Assembly (NCBI GenBank): GCA_026702755.1
Contig: JAPPBX010000016.1
Span: 1-36,781, forward strand
Origin: Candidatus Poribacteria bacterium
GTDB taxonomy: Bacteria; Poribacteria; WGA-4E; WGA-3G
Length of the DNA stretch: 36,781 bases
Direction: 5' to 3'
Within the stretch, counting starts at the first letter, position 1, and every line of letters begins with the position of its first letter. The position numbers were made by a program, and so were the translations under genes. The notes under the pieces were generated by a model. That model was given only the letters and a program-made list of their open reading frames with translations, did not search any database and had not been told where the DNA came from. Of this stretch, positions 21,218 to 28,904 are shown piece by piece.

Positions 21218-22894
21218 ATGAAACGTCCTACTAAATTTTTACTCAGTTTCTTTGTTTTGGGGCTTGCCCTTTCATGTGCGCGGACACCCGATCATCAAGT
21301 TGGTGAAAAGTTCTTAACACGCACATCAGAACTTGACTTGAAAAAATCTATTGAACTGCACCCTGTATACGCTATGCCGCGCGGGACTCCAGAAGGCCCC
21401 GGCCTACCCCTTGGTGTGGCTGAAGGTTTAGATACCAAAAAGGTAAAAGCGTCTACGGTCCGTGTGGCTTACGGAGAAGAGGATTCAACGATGATCGGTA
21501 GCGGCTTTTTCGTGGCAAATGACAAGATTGTTACTAACATTCATGGTCTTGCAGATGCTGATCTTGCGTCATTACACGTGAGGACCGATAATGCAAACTT
21601 TACAATTCGAGGTGTTACGGCGTTTGATACCCAAAATGATCTCGTCATTCTACAAATATCTGGCACTGGCGTACCGCTTGTCCTCGGCAATAGTGACGCA
21701 GTTAGCAGTGGTGAGACTGTTTTCGGTATAGGCTATCCTGCTGATAGGTTTAATATCATGGAGAACACTGTCCTTTCGGAGCGGCTTAACGGTGTGTGGC
21801 TTCGTGTAACACCGAACAGTCCGGGGGGTAACAGTGGCGGTCCTGTGCTGAATACCAAAGGCGAAGTCGTCGGTATTACTGTTGCTGGTAGCGGTGCTAT
21901 CGGTTATGCCGTTGGGTCAAACGTACTCAAAGGACTACTTAACCGCTCAGGAACAGTTGAACCTTTGGCAAAATGGCAGAACAGAGGCTCAATACGCGCC
22001 TATCTCTATCTCTATCAGGCATCCAGCAAATTCTATACCGATGACTACGCTGGTGCGATAGAGGCAATTGATAAATTTGTTACGATAAACCCTACATTCA
22101 CAGGAATAAGCATGAGATATGAGAATCGTGGATATGCCAAAGCCCATCTTGGTCGCTCTAAATTTGACAAAAATGCGCCGGAGGTAGCACAGCAATATTA
22201 TCGTTCAGCGATTCAGGATCTTGATAAGGTCATCAGCATTACTCCCAAGAATACTCCCGCGTATTTCAAGCGCGGATATACGAGAACCCTCCTTGGTCAC
22301 GCTGAATTTATCAAGGGGTACACAGAGGTAGCACAACAGTACTATCGGGCAGCGCTTGAAGACTTTGATAAAGCCATCGGTATCTACCCAAAGTTTCCCG
22401 CATACGCGGAGCGTGGAACGGTGAAGGTCGCCTTGGGCATCTCTGCAACCAACCAAGGACATACCACGGAGGCGAAGGAGCACTATTATGCAGCAATTGC
22501 AGACTTCGATAAGGCAATCAGTTTTGATCGGAATGATACTTATGCCTATATCGTCCGCGGGTATACAAGAATTTGCTTGGGTAACTATGAGTCAACTCAA
22601 GGGAATATGGAAGATGCGCGAAGCCTATACGAAGCAGCAATAACTGATTGTGATTCGGCTATCAAATTTGACGTAGAGAATCCTTATTACTACCACACGC
22701 GTGGTGTTGCGAAAGTTGCCCTTGGTGACTACAATGGCGCGATTGATGATTTCGATAAAACCGTTGATCTCAAGCCTGATTTTGCCAGAGCCCACTACAA
22801 TCGCGCCATTGTGAAAGTGTTACTTGGGCAAAAAAGGGAAGCGAAGGCGGATTTTGAAAAGGCGAAGGAACTCGACTCAAATATAGAAAAATGA
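21218..22894 (+). CDS. Lipoprotein: trypsin-like serine protease with TPR repeats
   Basis: 558 aa. Lipobox LALSC at Cys20 predicts a membrane lipoprotein. Residues about 75-245 are an S1C/DegP-like protease fold with the full triad: His109 in NIHG, Asp141 in QNDLVIL, Ser206 in PGGNSGGPVL. No PDZ domain follows; instead residues about 255-555 hold about six TPR-type repeats (AIEAIDKFVTINPTF, YRSAIQDLDKVISITPKN, YRAALEDFDKAIGIYPKF, YAAIADFDKAISFDRND, AITDCDSAIKFDVEN, AIDDFDKTVDLKPDF). The TPR part probably recruits partners or substrates in the periplasm. AAGGA precedes the ATG. Confidence 0.85.
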   Translation: MKRPTKFLLSFFVLGLALSCARTPDHQVGEKFLTRTSELDLKKSIELHPVYAMPRGTPEGPGLPLGVAEGLDTKKVKASTVRVAYGEEDSTMIGSGFFVANDKIVTNIHGLADADLASLHVRTDNANFTIRGVTAFDTQNDLVILQISGTGVPLVLGNSDAVSSGETVFGIGYPADRFNIMENTVLSERLNGVWLRVTPNSPGGNSGGPVLNTKGEVVGITVAGSGAIGYAVGSNVLKGLLNRSGTVEPLAKWQNRGSIRAYLYLYQASSKFYTDDYAGAIEAIDKFVTINPTFTGISMRYENRGYAKAHLGRSKFDKNAPEVAQQYYRSAIQDLDKVISITPKNTPAYFKRGYTRTLLGHAEFIKGYTEVAQQYYRAALEDFDKAIGIYPKFPAYAERGTVKVALGISATNQGHTTEAKEHYYAAIADFDKAISFDRNDTYAYIVRGYTRICLGNYESTQGNMEDARSLYEAAITDCDSAIKFDVENPYYYHTRGVAKVALGDYNGAIDDFDKTVDLKPDFARAHYNRAIVKVLLGQKREAKADFEKAKELDSNIEK

Positions 22895-22902
22895 TCTCCT
22901 AT

Positions 22903-22931
22903 TTGCCAGCAAAGGTGAATTATGATAGAAT
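22903..22931 (+). promoter_or_regulatory. Predicted promoter of the oxidoreductase gene
   Basis: TTGCCA (22903-22908), 17-bp spacer, TAGAAT (22926-22931), followed by a strong AAGGAGGAG before the ATG at 22968. Confidence 0.5.
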
Positions 22932-22967
22932 GGCAGCACGTCAACTGACTCAAGGAGGAGACACGAA

Positions 22968-24020
22968 ATGGCAATAGGATTGGGCGTTATTGGGATGAAT
23001 CCCACGAATATGGGTTCAACTGCGACACTTTTGAAAGATGTACCAGATCTGAAATATGAACTCCGCGGCATCTGTGCAAAGCGGGCGGATGTCCTTGAGA
23101 ACTATGCTAACCAAATTGGTGTGGACTTTTGGACGACAGATTATCGAGAATTGGTGCAGCGTGATGATATTTCTGTTGTCGCGATCTATTCCCCGGACCA
23201 CTTGCATGCTGAACATTGCGTCGCTGCGATTGAGGCGGGGAAACATATCATCTGCACAAAACCGATGGTGACCAAGTTAGACGACGCACAACAATTGGTG
23301 GATCTGGTGCGCGAACACAAGGTCAAATTCCTTGTGGGGCAATCGATGCGGTTTGACCTCCAATTTTTGACGATGAAACAGTTCCTTGACGATGGCGATT
23401 TAGGCGAGATTATGTTAGCAGATGCCTATTATGTCCACGACATGCGCGAGGTCTACGATTTCACGCCGTGGCGACTCCATGAACCGCAAGATTTGATGTT
23501 CGGCGGTATTGTGCATCCTGTTGACTTATTGCGCTGTCTCCTCGGTGATGTAGATGAGGTGCACGCTTATGGGACGAAAGGCTTACTCACACCGGAATAC
23601 CCTATAAAGAACAATTTTTTTCTCAACCTGAAGTTTAAGAGCGGACAGATCGCGAGAGCGATGGGACTTTACGATATCGTCCATCCTCCGATGCCGATGC
23701 AGCAGATCTCCGTTTTCGGAAGTAAAGGGACGGTAATTGGGGACTTTACGGACAACAAAGAGGGACACGTCAAGTTGATGCTCGATAAAATGGCCACCAG
23801 AGAACCTTTTGAAGTGATCTGTCCTCCTGAAATAGATACAAGCGTTTATGGACACGGACAGACGGTTATCCGATATATGCGCCATTTTCAGCAGTGTCTT
23901 GAGGAAGATTTGGAACCCTCGCCTAATGTGATTGACGGCGCGAAATCTATTGCTGTTGGTGTCGCGGCGTGGGAGTCTATTGAGACAGGACAGCCTGTGA
24001 AGGTATTCAACGAGTTTTAA
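22968..24020 (+). CDS. Gfo/Idh/MocA-family oxidoreductase
   Basis: 350 aa, cytoplasmic. N-terminal Rossmann fold with a modified nucleotide loop (GLGVIGMNPTNMG), VAIYSPDHLHAEHCVAAIEA then GKHIICTKPM (EKP-type motif as TKP), and C-terminal alpha/beta domain with FGGIVHPVDLLRCLLGDVDE carrying the conserved GG-x-x-HxxD. Such enzymes are NAD(P)-dependent dehydrogenases of sugars, inositols or related compounds; several are common next to sugar genes. Substrate is not deducible. It has its own promoter and looks monocistronic, ending before a palindromic repeat. Confidence 0.9.
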   Translation: MAIGLGVIGMNPTNMGSTATLLKDVPDLKYELRGICAKRADVLENYANQIGVDFWTTDYRELVQRDDISVVAIYSPDHLHAEHCVAAIEAGKHIICTKPMVTKLDDAQQLVDLVREHKVKFLVGQSMRFDLQFLTMKQFLDDGDLGEIMLADAYYVHDMREVYDFTPWRLHEPQDLMFGGIVHPVDLLRCLLGDVDEVHAYGTKGLLTPEYPIKNNFFLNLKFKSGQIARAMGLYDIVHPPMPMQQISVFGSKGTVIGDFTDNKEGHVKLMLDKMATREPFEVICPPEIDTSVYGHGQTVIRYMRHFQQCLEEDLEPSPNVIDGAKSIAVGVAAWESIETGQPVKVFNEF

Positions 24021-24040
24021 GAATAACCCGTCTGGTAGTG

Positions 24041-24059
24041 GGCACCCACAAGGGGTGCC
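24041..24059. repeat. GTAG-type palindromic repeat
   Basis: GGCACCC (24041-24047) and GGGTGCC (24053-24059) with loop ACAAG. Read on the minus strand it begins GTAGAGGCACCCC, the same leader (GTAG-R-GG) as the repeats at 33349-33373 and 36420-36445. It may also terminate the oxidoreductase transcript. Confidence 0.6.
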
Positions 24060-24114
24060 TCTACAATCATAATTCACAATAGTAGTGTATCGTAAAATCA
24101 ACTATAAATTTTTC

Positions 24115-24143
24115 TTGACAATTTTCTTTGCATTGTATATAAT
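24115..24143 (+). promoter_or_regulatory. Consensus sigma-70 promoter of the metal operon
   Basis: TTGACA (24115-24120), exactly 17 bp, TATAAT (24138-24143): both hexamers are perfect. The transcript would start near 24150, inside the operator at 24143-24158, and carry a leader of about 120-135 nt. Confidence 0.85.
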
Positions 24144-24158
24144 TTAGGTATGCCTAAA
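24143..24158 (+). promoter_or_regulatory. DtxR/MntR-type operator
   Basis: TTTAGG-TATG-CCTAAA, an inverted repeat with 6-bp arms, overlaps the last base of the -10 box and the expected start site. It has the TTAGG/CCTAA core of DtxR/IdeR-type boxes. The half-site TGCCTAAAA recurs at 24196-24204. Position predicts metal-dependent autorepression by the regulator encoded at 24274. Confidence 0.7.
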
Positions 24159-24186
24159 ATAATTTCTCAACACTTCTAACAATTCT

Positions 24187-24272
24187 GGCACATAGTGCCT
24201 AAAACTGGATGGGTGAAAAGCCCGTATATTTACCGCAGGGGAAACAGAGAGCGTTACCCGTTTCTCTTGCGG
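24187..24272 (+). ncRNA. Structured 5' leader of the metal operon, unclassified
   Basis: Three potential RNA hairpins follow the promoter. GGCAC-ATA-GTGCC (24187-24199); GGGU-x-GCCC (24211-24223); and a 13-bp stem, CCGCAGGGGAAAC (24233-24245) with GTTTCTCTTGCGG (24260-24272), which includes two G-U pairs and so favours an RNA rather than a DNA role. The last stem ends one base before the TTG start at 24274. It could be a riboswitch or attenuator. I could not fit it to the yybP-ykoY manganese or the cobalamin consensus. Confidence 0.4.
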
Positions 24273-24273
24273 A

Positions 24274-24957
24274 TTGGATGAGGCGATGCTTACACATGCA
24301 GCTGAGGATTATCTCAAGTCGATCTACAAGTTACAAGAGAAGGTTGGTAAGGTTTCGACGGGTATTTTAGCGGAATATCTCAATGTGAAACCTGCATCGG
24401 CGACTGGGATGATCAAAAAACTAAAGGCGATGCAATTAGTGAGTCATGAACGCTATCAAGGTGTGACGCTCACAGATGCCGGTAGAGCGATTGCGCTCGA
24501 AATTATCCGGCACCATCGTTTATTGGAACTTTATCTGTTCAAGGCACTCGGTGTGCCGTGGGATGGCGTTCATGACGAAGCCGAAAAGTTGGAACATGTC
24601 ATTTCAGAAGACGTGGAAGCACGGATGGACGAGTTTCTTGGTTATCCAACAGCCGATCCACACGGTGCGCCGATCCCCGATAAAAACGGTGTTGTGATAA
24701 AGACAACACGTATTCCAATGACGGATTTACGTGAAGGACAATCTTGCGTTGTCGCTGAAGTGAGTGATACTGATTCTGCGTTGCTCCGACATTTGGGGAG
24801 TTTCAATCTTTACCCGGGCACGGCGTTCCGAGTTGTGGAGGTCGCTCCGTTTGAAGGTCCCTTTACAATTGACATTGCGGGACAACAGGTTGTCATTGGA
24901 CGCGAAGTTGCGAAACATGTTTTTGTTGATAATGTGCAAGATCCAGATAATGTGTAG
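24274..24957 (+). CDS. mntR: DtxR/MntR-family metalloregulator
   Basis: 227 aa from TTG 24274, or 223 aa from ATG 24286, which gives the usual family start (MLTHAAEDYLKSIYKLQEK). Winged helix residues about 5-65 (TGILAEYLNVKPASATGMIK then KLKAMQLVSHERYQGVTLTD), dimerisation domain with HHRLLELYL and EAEKLEHVISEDVEARM, and a C-terminal FeoA/SH3-like domain (about 145-223). From ATG 24286, Asp8 and the E-x-x-E-H motif fit the manganese-type site; iron-type DtxR has Cys in that motif. The residue equivalent to MntR Glu11 is Lys. It heads an operon with an exporter and a Mn/Zn importer and lies behind its own box at 24143-24158. Confidence 0.85.
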   Translation: MDEAMLTHAAEDYLKSIYKLQEKVGKVSTGILAEYLNVKPASATGMIKKLKAMQLVSHERYQGVTLTDAGRAIALEIIRHHRLLELYLFKALGVPWDGVHDEAEKLEHVISEDVEARMDEFLGYPTADPHGAPIPDKNGVVIKTTRIPMTDLREGQSCVVAEVSDTDSALLRHLGSFNLYPGTAFRVVEVAPFEGPFTIDIAGQQVVIGREVAKHVFVDNVQDPDNV

Positions 24958-24976
24958 GCGCGCTGTGAAAGCGCGC
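24958..24976 (+). other. Intercistronic stem-loop
   Basis: GCGCGCT (24958-24964) and AGCGCGC (24970-24976), loop GTGAA, starts on the base after the mntR stop codon. It could lower expression of downstream genes or protect the upstream mRNA. Confidence 0.5.
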
Positions 24977-25002
24977 TTCTTACCGCCGAAAGGAATCTAA
25001 AA

Positions 25003-26139
25003 ATGGAACAGCAAGAACGGGTTCGACCGGATAATAAGACGGTCAAAGTATGGAAAAATCATTTACAAGATGAAATTGACGCGAGTTTCCTTTATGGCGT
25101 TTTCGCGGAGCTTGAACCGGATACCCAGCGGAAAGGAATCCTCAGTGAGCTTGCCGAGGTAGAGAATCAGCATGTAATCCGTTGGCAAAAGATGCTTATG
25201 GCATACAATGTCGGGGTCAGGAAACAGCAGCGACCAACGGTGAAAGCGCGGTTGATGGCGTGGTATGCTCGCCAGTTTGGTAGTGCGTTTCCGCTCTCAC
25301 AGATGCTGAACGAGGAGGCGGGCGAAGTCAAAGACTATCTGGAGCTCCATAGAAACAGCACACTCGAAGAAGCGAAACAGACGGCACTTGCTTTAGCCAA
25401 GGAATCTGCGCAGCATACGGAGAGTTTGCAGGAACTGACTGGCACCGTTGGAGAGCCTTGGCACAAAACCGAATCCGGGGGTATGATAGGCAACATCGTT
25501 TACGGGTTTAACGACGGTTTAACGGCGAATTTCGGCTTGGTCGCTGGTGTCATCGCTGCGACATCGGATCTCTCCACAATTCTTGTGACCGGTATCGTTG
25601 GGACAGTCGCAGATGCGCTCTCTATGGGGGCTTCAGGATATCTTGCCGCAAAAAGTGAACAAGAGGTCTATGAACATGAGATTGAGGTCGAAAAAGAGGA
25701 GATCCGCCTCATGCCCGACCTTGAGGAGGATGAGCTCACACTCATTTATACGGCGCGCGGTGTGCCAAAGGATCAGGCTCGGGAACTTGCGCAGGAGGTG
25801 ATGAGCGACCCGGAAAGAGCATTGGCGGAAAAAATCCAGACCGAACTTAAAATCGGGGAAGTCTATGCAACACCGCTTAAAGAGGGCTGGATTACAGGAT
25901 TCGCGACCGCTATCGGTGCTTTCATTCCTGTCGCGCCGTTTCTCTTTACAGAAGGTATGCTTGCCATGTGGATCTCGTTTACATTGGCGATGGTGTCTCA
26001 CTTTGCTGTTGGTGCGACACGGAGTTTCTTCACTGGGCGTGGGTTGGTACGAAGTGGTATCGACATGTTTGCTGTGGGGCTTGGTGTCGCGGGGGTTGGT
26101 TATCTCGTCGGTGAACTTTTAGAACGTTTTTTCTTTTAG
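25003..26139 (+). CDS. MbfA-like ferritin-domain/VIT1 metal exporter
   Basis: 378 aa. Residues about 10-145 are a rubrerythrin/ferritin-like four-helix domain with metal-ligand motifs DEIDASFLYG, EVENQHVIRW, NEEAGEVKDY and ESAQHTE. Residues about 155-378 are a VIT1/CCC1 transporter: GNIVYGFNDGLTANFGLVAG, then ALSMGASGYLAAKSEQEVYE (the DxxSMxxGxY-type motif), a Glu-rich cytoplasmic stretch EHEIEVEKEEIRLMPDLEED, and C-terminal membrane segments. Known fusions of this type (MbfA) export iron, and VIT1 relatives move Fe or Mn out of the cytosol. AAAGGA precedes the ATG. It lies between mntR and the importer genes. Confidence 0.85.
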   Translation: MEQQERVRPDNKTVKVWKNHLQDEIDASFLYGVFAELEPDTQRKGILSELAEVENQHVIRWQKMLMAYNVGVRKQQRPTVKARLMAWYARQFGSAFPLSQMLNEEAGEVKDYLELHRNSTLEEAKQTALALAKESAQHTESLQELTGTVGEPWHKTESGGMIGNIVYGFNDGLTANFGLVAGVIAATSDLSTILVTGIVGTVADALSMGASGYLAAKSEQEVYEHEIEVEKEEIRLMPDLEEDELTLIYTARGVPKDQARELAQEVMSDPERALAEKIQTELKIGEVYATPLKEGWITGFATAIGAFIPVAPFLFTEGMLAMWISFTLAMVSHFAVGATRSFFTGRGLVRSGIDMFAVGLGVAGVGYLVGELLERFFF

Positions 26140-26150
26140 GAATTTAAATT

Positions 26151-27116
26151 ATGCAAAGAATATACATTTTATTATGCTTGATGATTTTACTCGCTGGAAC
26201 GGGTTGCGATCCAAAGGAGCAACCGGATGCATCGGTCACTGGAAAATATCGCGTCGTCACAACGATTGGGATGATTACCGATGTCGTCAAGAACGTTGGA
26301 GGGGATCGCGTTGAAGTGGTAGGGTTGATGGGACCCGGTGTAGATCCGCACCTCTATAAGGCGAGTGCGGGTGATGTCCAGAAGCTTGATTCTGCAAGTC
26401 TTATTTTCTATAACGGATTGCATCTTGAATCGAAAATGGGCGATCTCCTTAATGTCGGAAAATACCGGGATAAAACCTTTGCTGTGACAGATGCCGCTGA
26501 CCGAAGCTTGCTGTTAACACCACCGGAATTTGAGGGACAATATGATCCGCATTTGTGGTTTGATGTGACGCTTTGGATGCAAGCGGTGGGAAAGGTTCGC
26601 GATGTTCTCAGTGAATTTGATTCGGATAACACACTAATGTACTGGAGCAATGCCGAACGTTATCTCGCGAAACTCGCTGAGCTGCACGAATACGTGAAAG
26701 CACAAGTGGAACGCGTGCCGTCCGAGCAACGAGTACTCGTCACAGCACACGACGCTTTTAACTATTTCGGAAAGGCTTATGGATTTGAAGTCCGCGGGCT
26801 GCAAGGGATTAGCACCGCGACGGAGGCTGGTATCGCTGATGTGCAGGCGTTGGCGACCTTCATCGCAGAGCGACAGATACCCGCAATTTTTGTGGAGTCA
26901 TCCGTCTCTACGAGGAGTTTGGAAGCAGTAAAAGCCGCTGTGAAGTCAAAAGGGTTTGAGGTGAAAATTGGTGGAGAACTTTTCTCTGATGCGATGGGAA
27001 GCGAAGGGACACCTGAAGGCACCTATATCGGGATGGTTCGCCACAATATTGATACAATCGTGAAGGCATTGGTAGGGAAATCGACAGCAACCTCATCTTC
27101 CACAACGGAATACTAA
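26151..27116 (+). CDS. troA: Mn/Zn ABC transporter substrate-binding lipoprotein (TroA/ZnuA family)
   Basis: 321 aa. Signal peptide with lipobox LAGTGC (Cys19). Cluster 9 binding-protein fold with two lobes and a long connecting helix. Metal ligands are visible as His67 (DPHLYKAS), His134 (DPHLWFD), His200 ([10 protein letters not shown]) and Asp280 (LFSDAMG), the His-His-His-Asp set of TroA. There is no His-rich loop like that of ZnuA, which favours Mn or mixed Mn/Zn, but specificity cannot be read with certainty. It is 11 bp after the exporter gene and one base before the ATPase gene. Confidence 0.9.
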   Translation: MQRIYILLCLMILLAGTGCDPKEQPDASVTGKYRVVTTIGMITDVVKNVGGDRVEVVGLMGPGVDPHLYKASAGDVQKLDSASLIFYNGLHLESKMGDLLNVGKYRDKTFAVTDAADRSLLLTPPEFEGQYDPHLWFDVTLWMQAVGKVRDVLSEFDSDNTLMYWSNAERYLAKLAELHEYVKAQVERVPSEQRVLVTAHDAFNYFGKAYGFEVRGLQGISTATEAGIADVQALATFIAERQIPAIFVESSVSTRSLEAVKAAVKSKGFEVKIGGELFSDAMGSEGTPEGTYIGMVRHNIDTIVKALVGKSTATSSSTTEY

Positions 27117-27117
27117 A

Positions 27118-27855
27118 TTGCAAGCACTTGAAACGAAAGCCATTGAGGTGACTGATCTTACGGTTGCCTATCAGGAAAAACCTGTCTTATGGGACGTCGA
27201 TCTTGACGTACCGCCCGGCGTGCTTTTGTCGATTGTCGGTCCGAATGGGGCAGGCAAAACGACGTTAATCAAGGCGATCTTGGGGTTAGTGCGCCCTGCC
27301 GCTGGCAACGTCTTAATTTATGACAAACCGTATGAGGCACAACGTCGGATTATCGGCTATGTTCCACAGCGAGGCACCGTGGACTGGGACTTTCCGACGA
27401 ATGTTTTGGATGTTGTCATGATGGGACGCTACGGCGCGCTCGGATGGATAAGGCGACCGCGGAGGCAGGAGCGGGAACAGGCGATGAACGCATTAGAGAA
27501 GGTCGGCATGGAAGGCTATGCGACTCGGCAAATCAGTCAACTCTCCGGTGGTCAGCAACAACGTGTTTTTCTCGCACGGGCACTCGTTCAAGATTCTACA
27601 GTTTACTTGATGGATGAACCCTTTCAAGGCGTTGATGCTACTACTGAACGCGCAATTGTAGATCTCCTGCAAGAACTCCGGGCGAATGGCAAAACGGTCG
27701 TCGTGGTGCATCACGACCTGCAGACTGTAACCGACTATTTTGATTGGGTGATGTTGTTGAACATTCGCCGGATTGCGAGCGGCCCCGTTGAGGAAACGTT
27801 CACACCCGAAAATTTACGTGAGACTTACGGCGGACGTATCGCGTTCGTGAAATAG
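27118..27855 (+). CDS. troB: Mn/Zn ABC transporter ATP-binding protein
   Basis: 245 aa. Walker [11 protein letters not shown]-loop in [13 protein letters not shown] (the sequence typical of Mn/Zn importers), signature [15 protein letters not shown], Walker [10 protein letters not shown] and switch His in VVVHHD. It energises uptake through the two permeases downstream. Start codon TTG at 27118 is one base after the troA stop; an in-frame GTG at 27145 is a possible alternative, and neither has a strong ribosome binding site, so coupling to troA is likely. Confidence 0.9.
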   Translation: MQALETKAIEVTDLTVAYQEKPVLWDVDLDVPPGVLLSIVGPNGAGKTTLIKAILGLVRPAAGNVLIYDKPYEAQRRIIGYVPQRGTVDWDFPTNVLDVVMMGRYGALGWIRRPRRQEREQAMNALEKVGMEGYATRQISQLSGGQQQRVFLARALVQDSTVYLMDEPFQGVDATTERAIVDLLQELRANGKTVVVVHHDLQTVTDYFDWVMLLNIRRIASGPVEETFTPENLRETYGGRIAFVK

Positions 27856-27961
27856 TTATCAGTTAAAGAGGTTTTCTGTAACAATTTACCACTCCTTAGA
27901 ATGCTCCAAGCGGGGAGAATTGTTACCAACATCTCCTAACTGGAAACTAAGAGCTGATAAC
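27855..27961. repeat. Nested inverted repeat inside the metal operon
   Basis: Outer arms GTTATCAG (27855-27862) and CTGATAAC (27954-27961) are perfect; inner arms GTAACAATT (27878-27886) and AATTGTTAC (27918-27926) are perfect too. The element fills the 120-bp gap between the ATPase and first permease genes and starts on the last base of the troB stop codon. Ends match the 17295-17355 repeat in style. Confidence 0.65.
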
Positions 27962-27975
27962 CGACACCCCTTAAA

Positions 27976-28899
27976 ATGGAAGTTTTGAATATCCTAAATC
28001 ACTTTGATTATACGCTCATGGTTGTTACCATCGGTGCAGCACTGCTCGGTGCGGTAAGTGGTTCGCTCGGCACTTATGCCGTTTTGCGTCGGCAGAGTCT
28101 TCTCGGTGATGCTATTTCGCATGCTGCGCTCCCCGGTATCGCTATCGCGTTCCTGCTTACAGGAAGCAAAGCACCTCTAATTCTGGTACTCGGTGCAGCG
28201 ATTGCGGGGTGGTTGGGGACACTCCTCATTACGAGTGTTGTGAGGTTGACGCGTATCAAATACGATAGCGCGCTCGGCATCGTGCTCTCCACTTTTTTCG
28301 GATTCGGTTTGGTACTGCACACACTGATTCAGCGGACCGGTAATGCGAATCAGGCGGGGTTGGATACGTTTCTTTTCGGGCAAGCTGCTACAATTCTGGC
28401 TCGAGATATTTTGACGATAGGTGTCCTCGGTGGTGTTGCAATCGTCATCACGTTTATTTTTGGGAAAGAGTTAAAGTTGCTTGTTTTCGATGATGGTTTC
28501 GCCGCGTCGCTTGGGTTCCCGATCCGTGCGCTGGACATTCTGTTGACCAGTCTCCTTGTTATCGCAATCGTTCTCGGTTTGCAAGCCGTTGGTGCTGTAT
28601 TGATGAGTGCGATGTTGGTCGCGCCAGCAGTCGCGGCACGGCAGTGGACGAATAAACTCAGTGTAATGATGTTCCTCGCTGCGTGCTTTGGTGCACTCGC
28701 TGGTGTGAGCGGGACTATCATTAGCAGTACTGCTTCACGCATCCCGACCGGTCCGACGATTGTGCTCTGTGCGACGGTTGTAGTAGGATTCTCGATCGCT
28801 TTTGCCTCGAATCGCGGGTTATTGTGGAATAGGCTACGGCAGCAACGGAATAGACGTAACCTGAAGATGACAGAGCAGCCACAGCAAGGGAACGATTAA
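27976..28899 (+). CDS. troC: Mn/Zn ABC transporter permease 1 (ABC-3 family)
   Basis: 307 aa, about 8-9 membrane segments. ABC-3 family marks: SLGTYAVLRRQSLLGDAISH then AALPGIAIAFLL near the N-terminus, DSALGIVLSTFFGFGLVL, FDDGFAASLGFPIRALDILL (the ATPase-coupling loop) and GAVLMSAMLVAPAVAARQW. It ends with a basic cytoplasmic tail. It forms the channel with the second permease, five bases downstream. Confidence 0.9.
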   Translation: MEVLNILNHFDYTLMVVTIGAALLGAVSGSLGTYAVLRRQSLLGDAISHAALPGIAIAFLLTGSKAPLILVLGAAIAGWLGTLLITSVVRLTRIKYDSALGIVLSTFFGFGLVLHTLIQRTGNANQAGLDTFLFGQAATILARDILTIGVLGGVAIVITFIFGKELKLLVFDDGFAASLGFPIRALDILLTSLLVIAIVLGLQAVGAVLMSAMLVAPAVAARQWTNKLSVMMFLAACFGALAGVSGTIISSTASRIPTGPTIVLCATVVVGFSIAFASNRGLLWNRLRQQRNRRNLKMTEQPQQGND

Positions 28900-28904
28900 A
28901 GACA

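Noticed and set aside
24180-24273. yybP-ykoY manganese or cobalamin riboswitch upstream of mntR
   Set aside because: The conserved cores of those classes are not present; only generic stems can be drawn, so I kept it as an unclassified leader.
24274-24957. Iron-type DtxR/IdeR assignment
   Set aside because: The metal site shows E-x-x-E-H rather than the Cys-containing iron-type motif, so a manganese-type regulator is more likely, though not certain.
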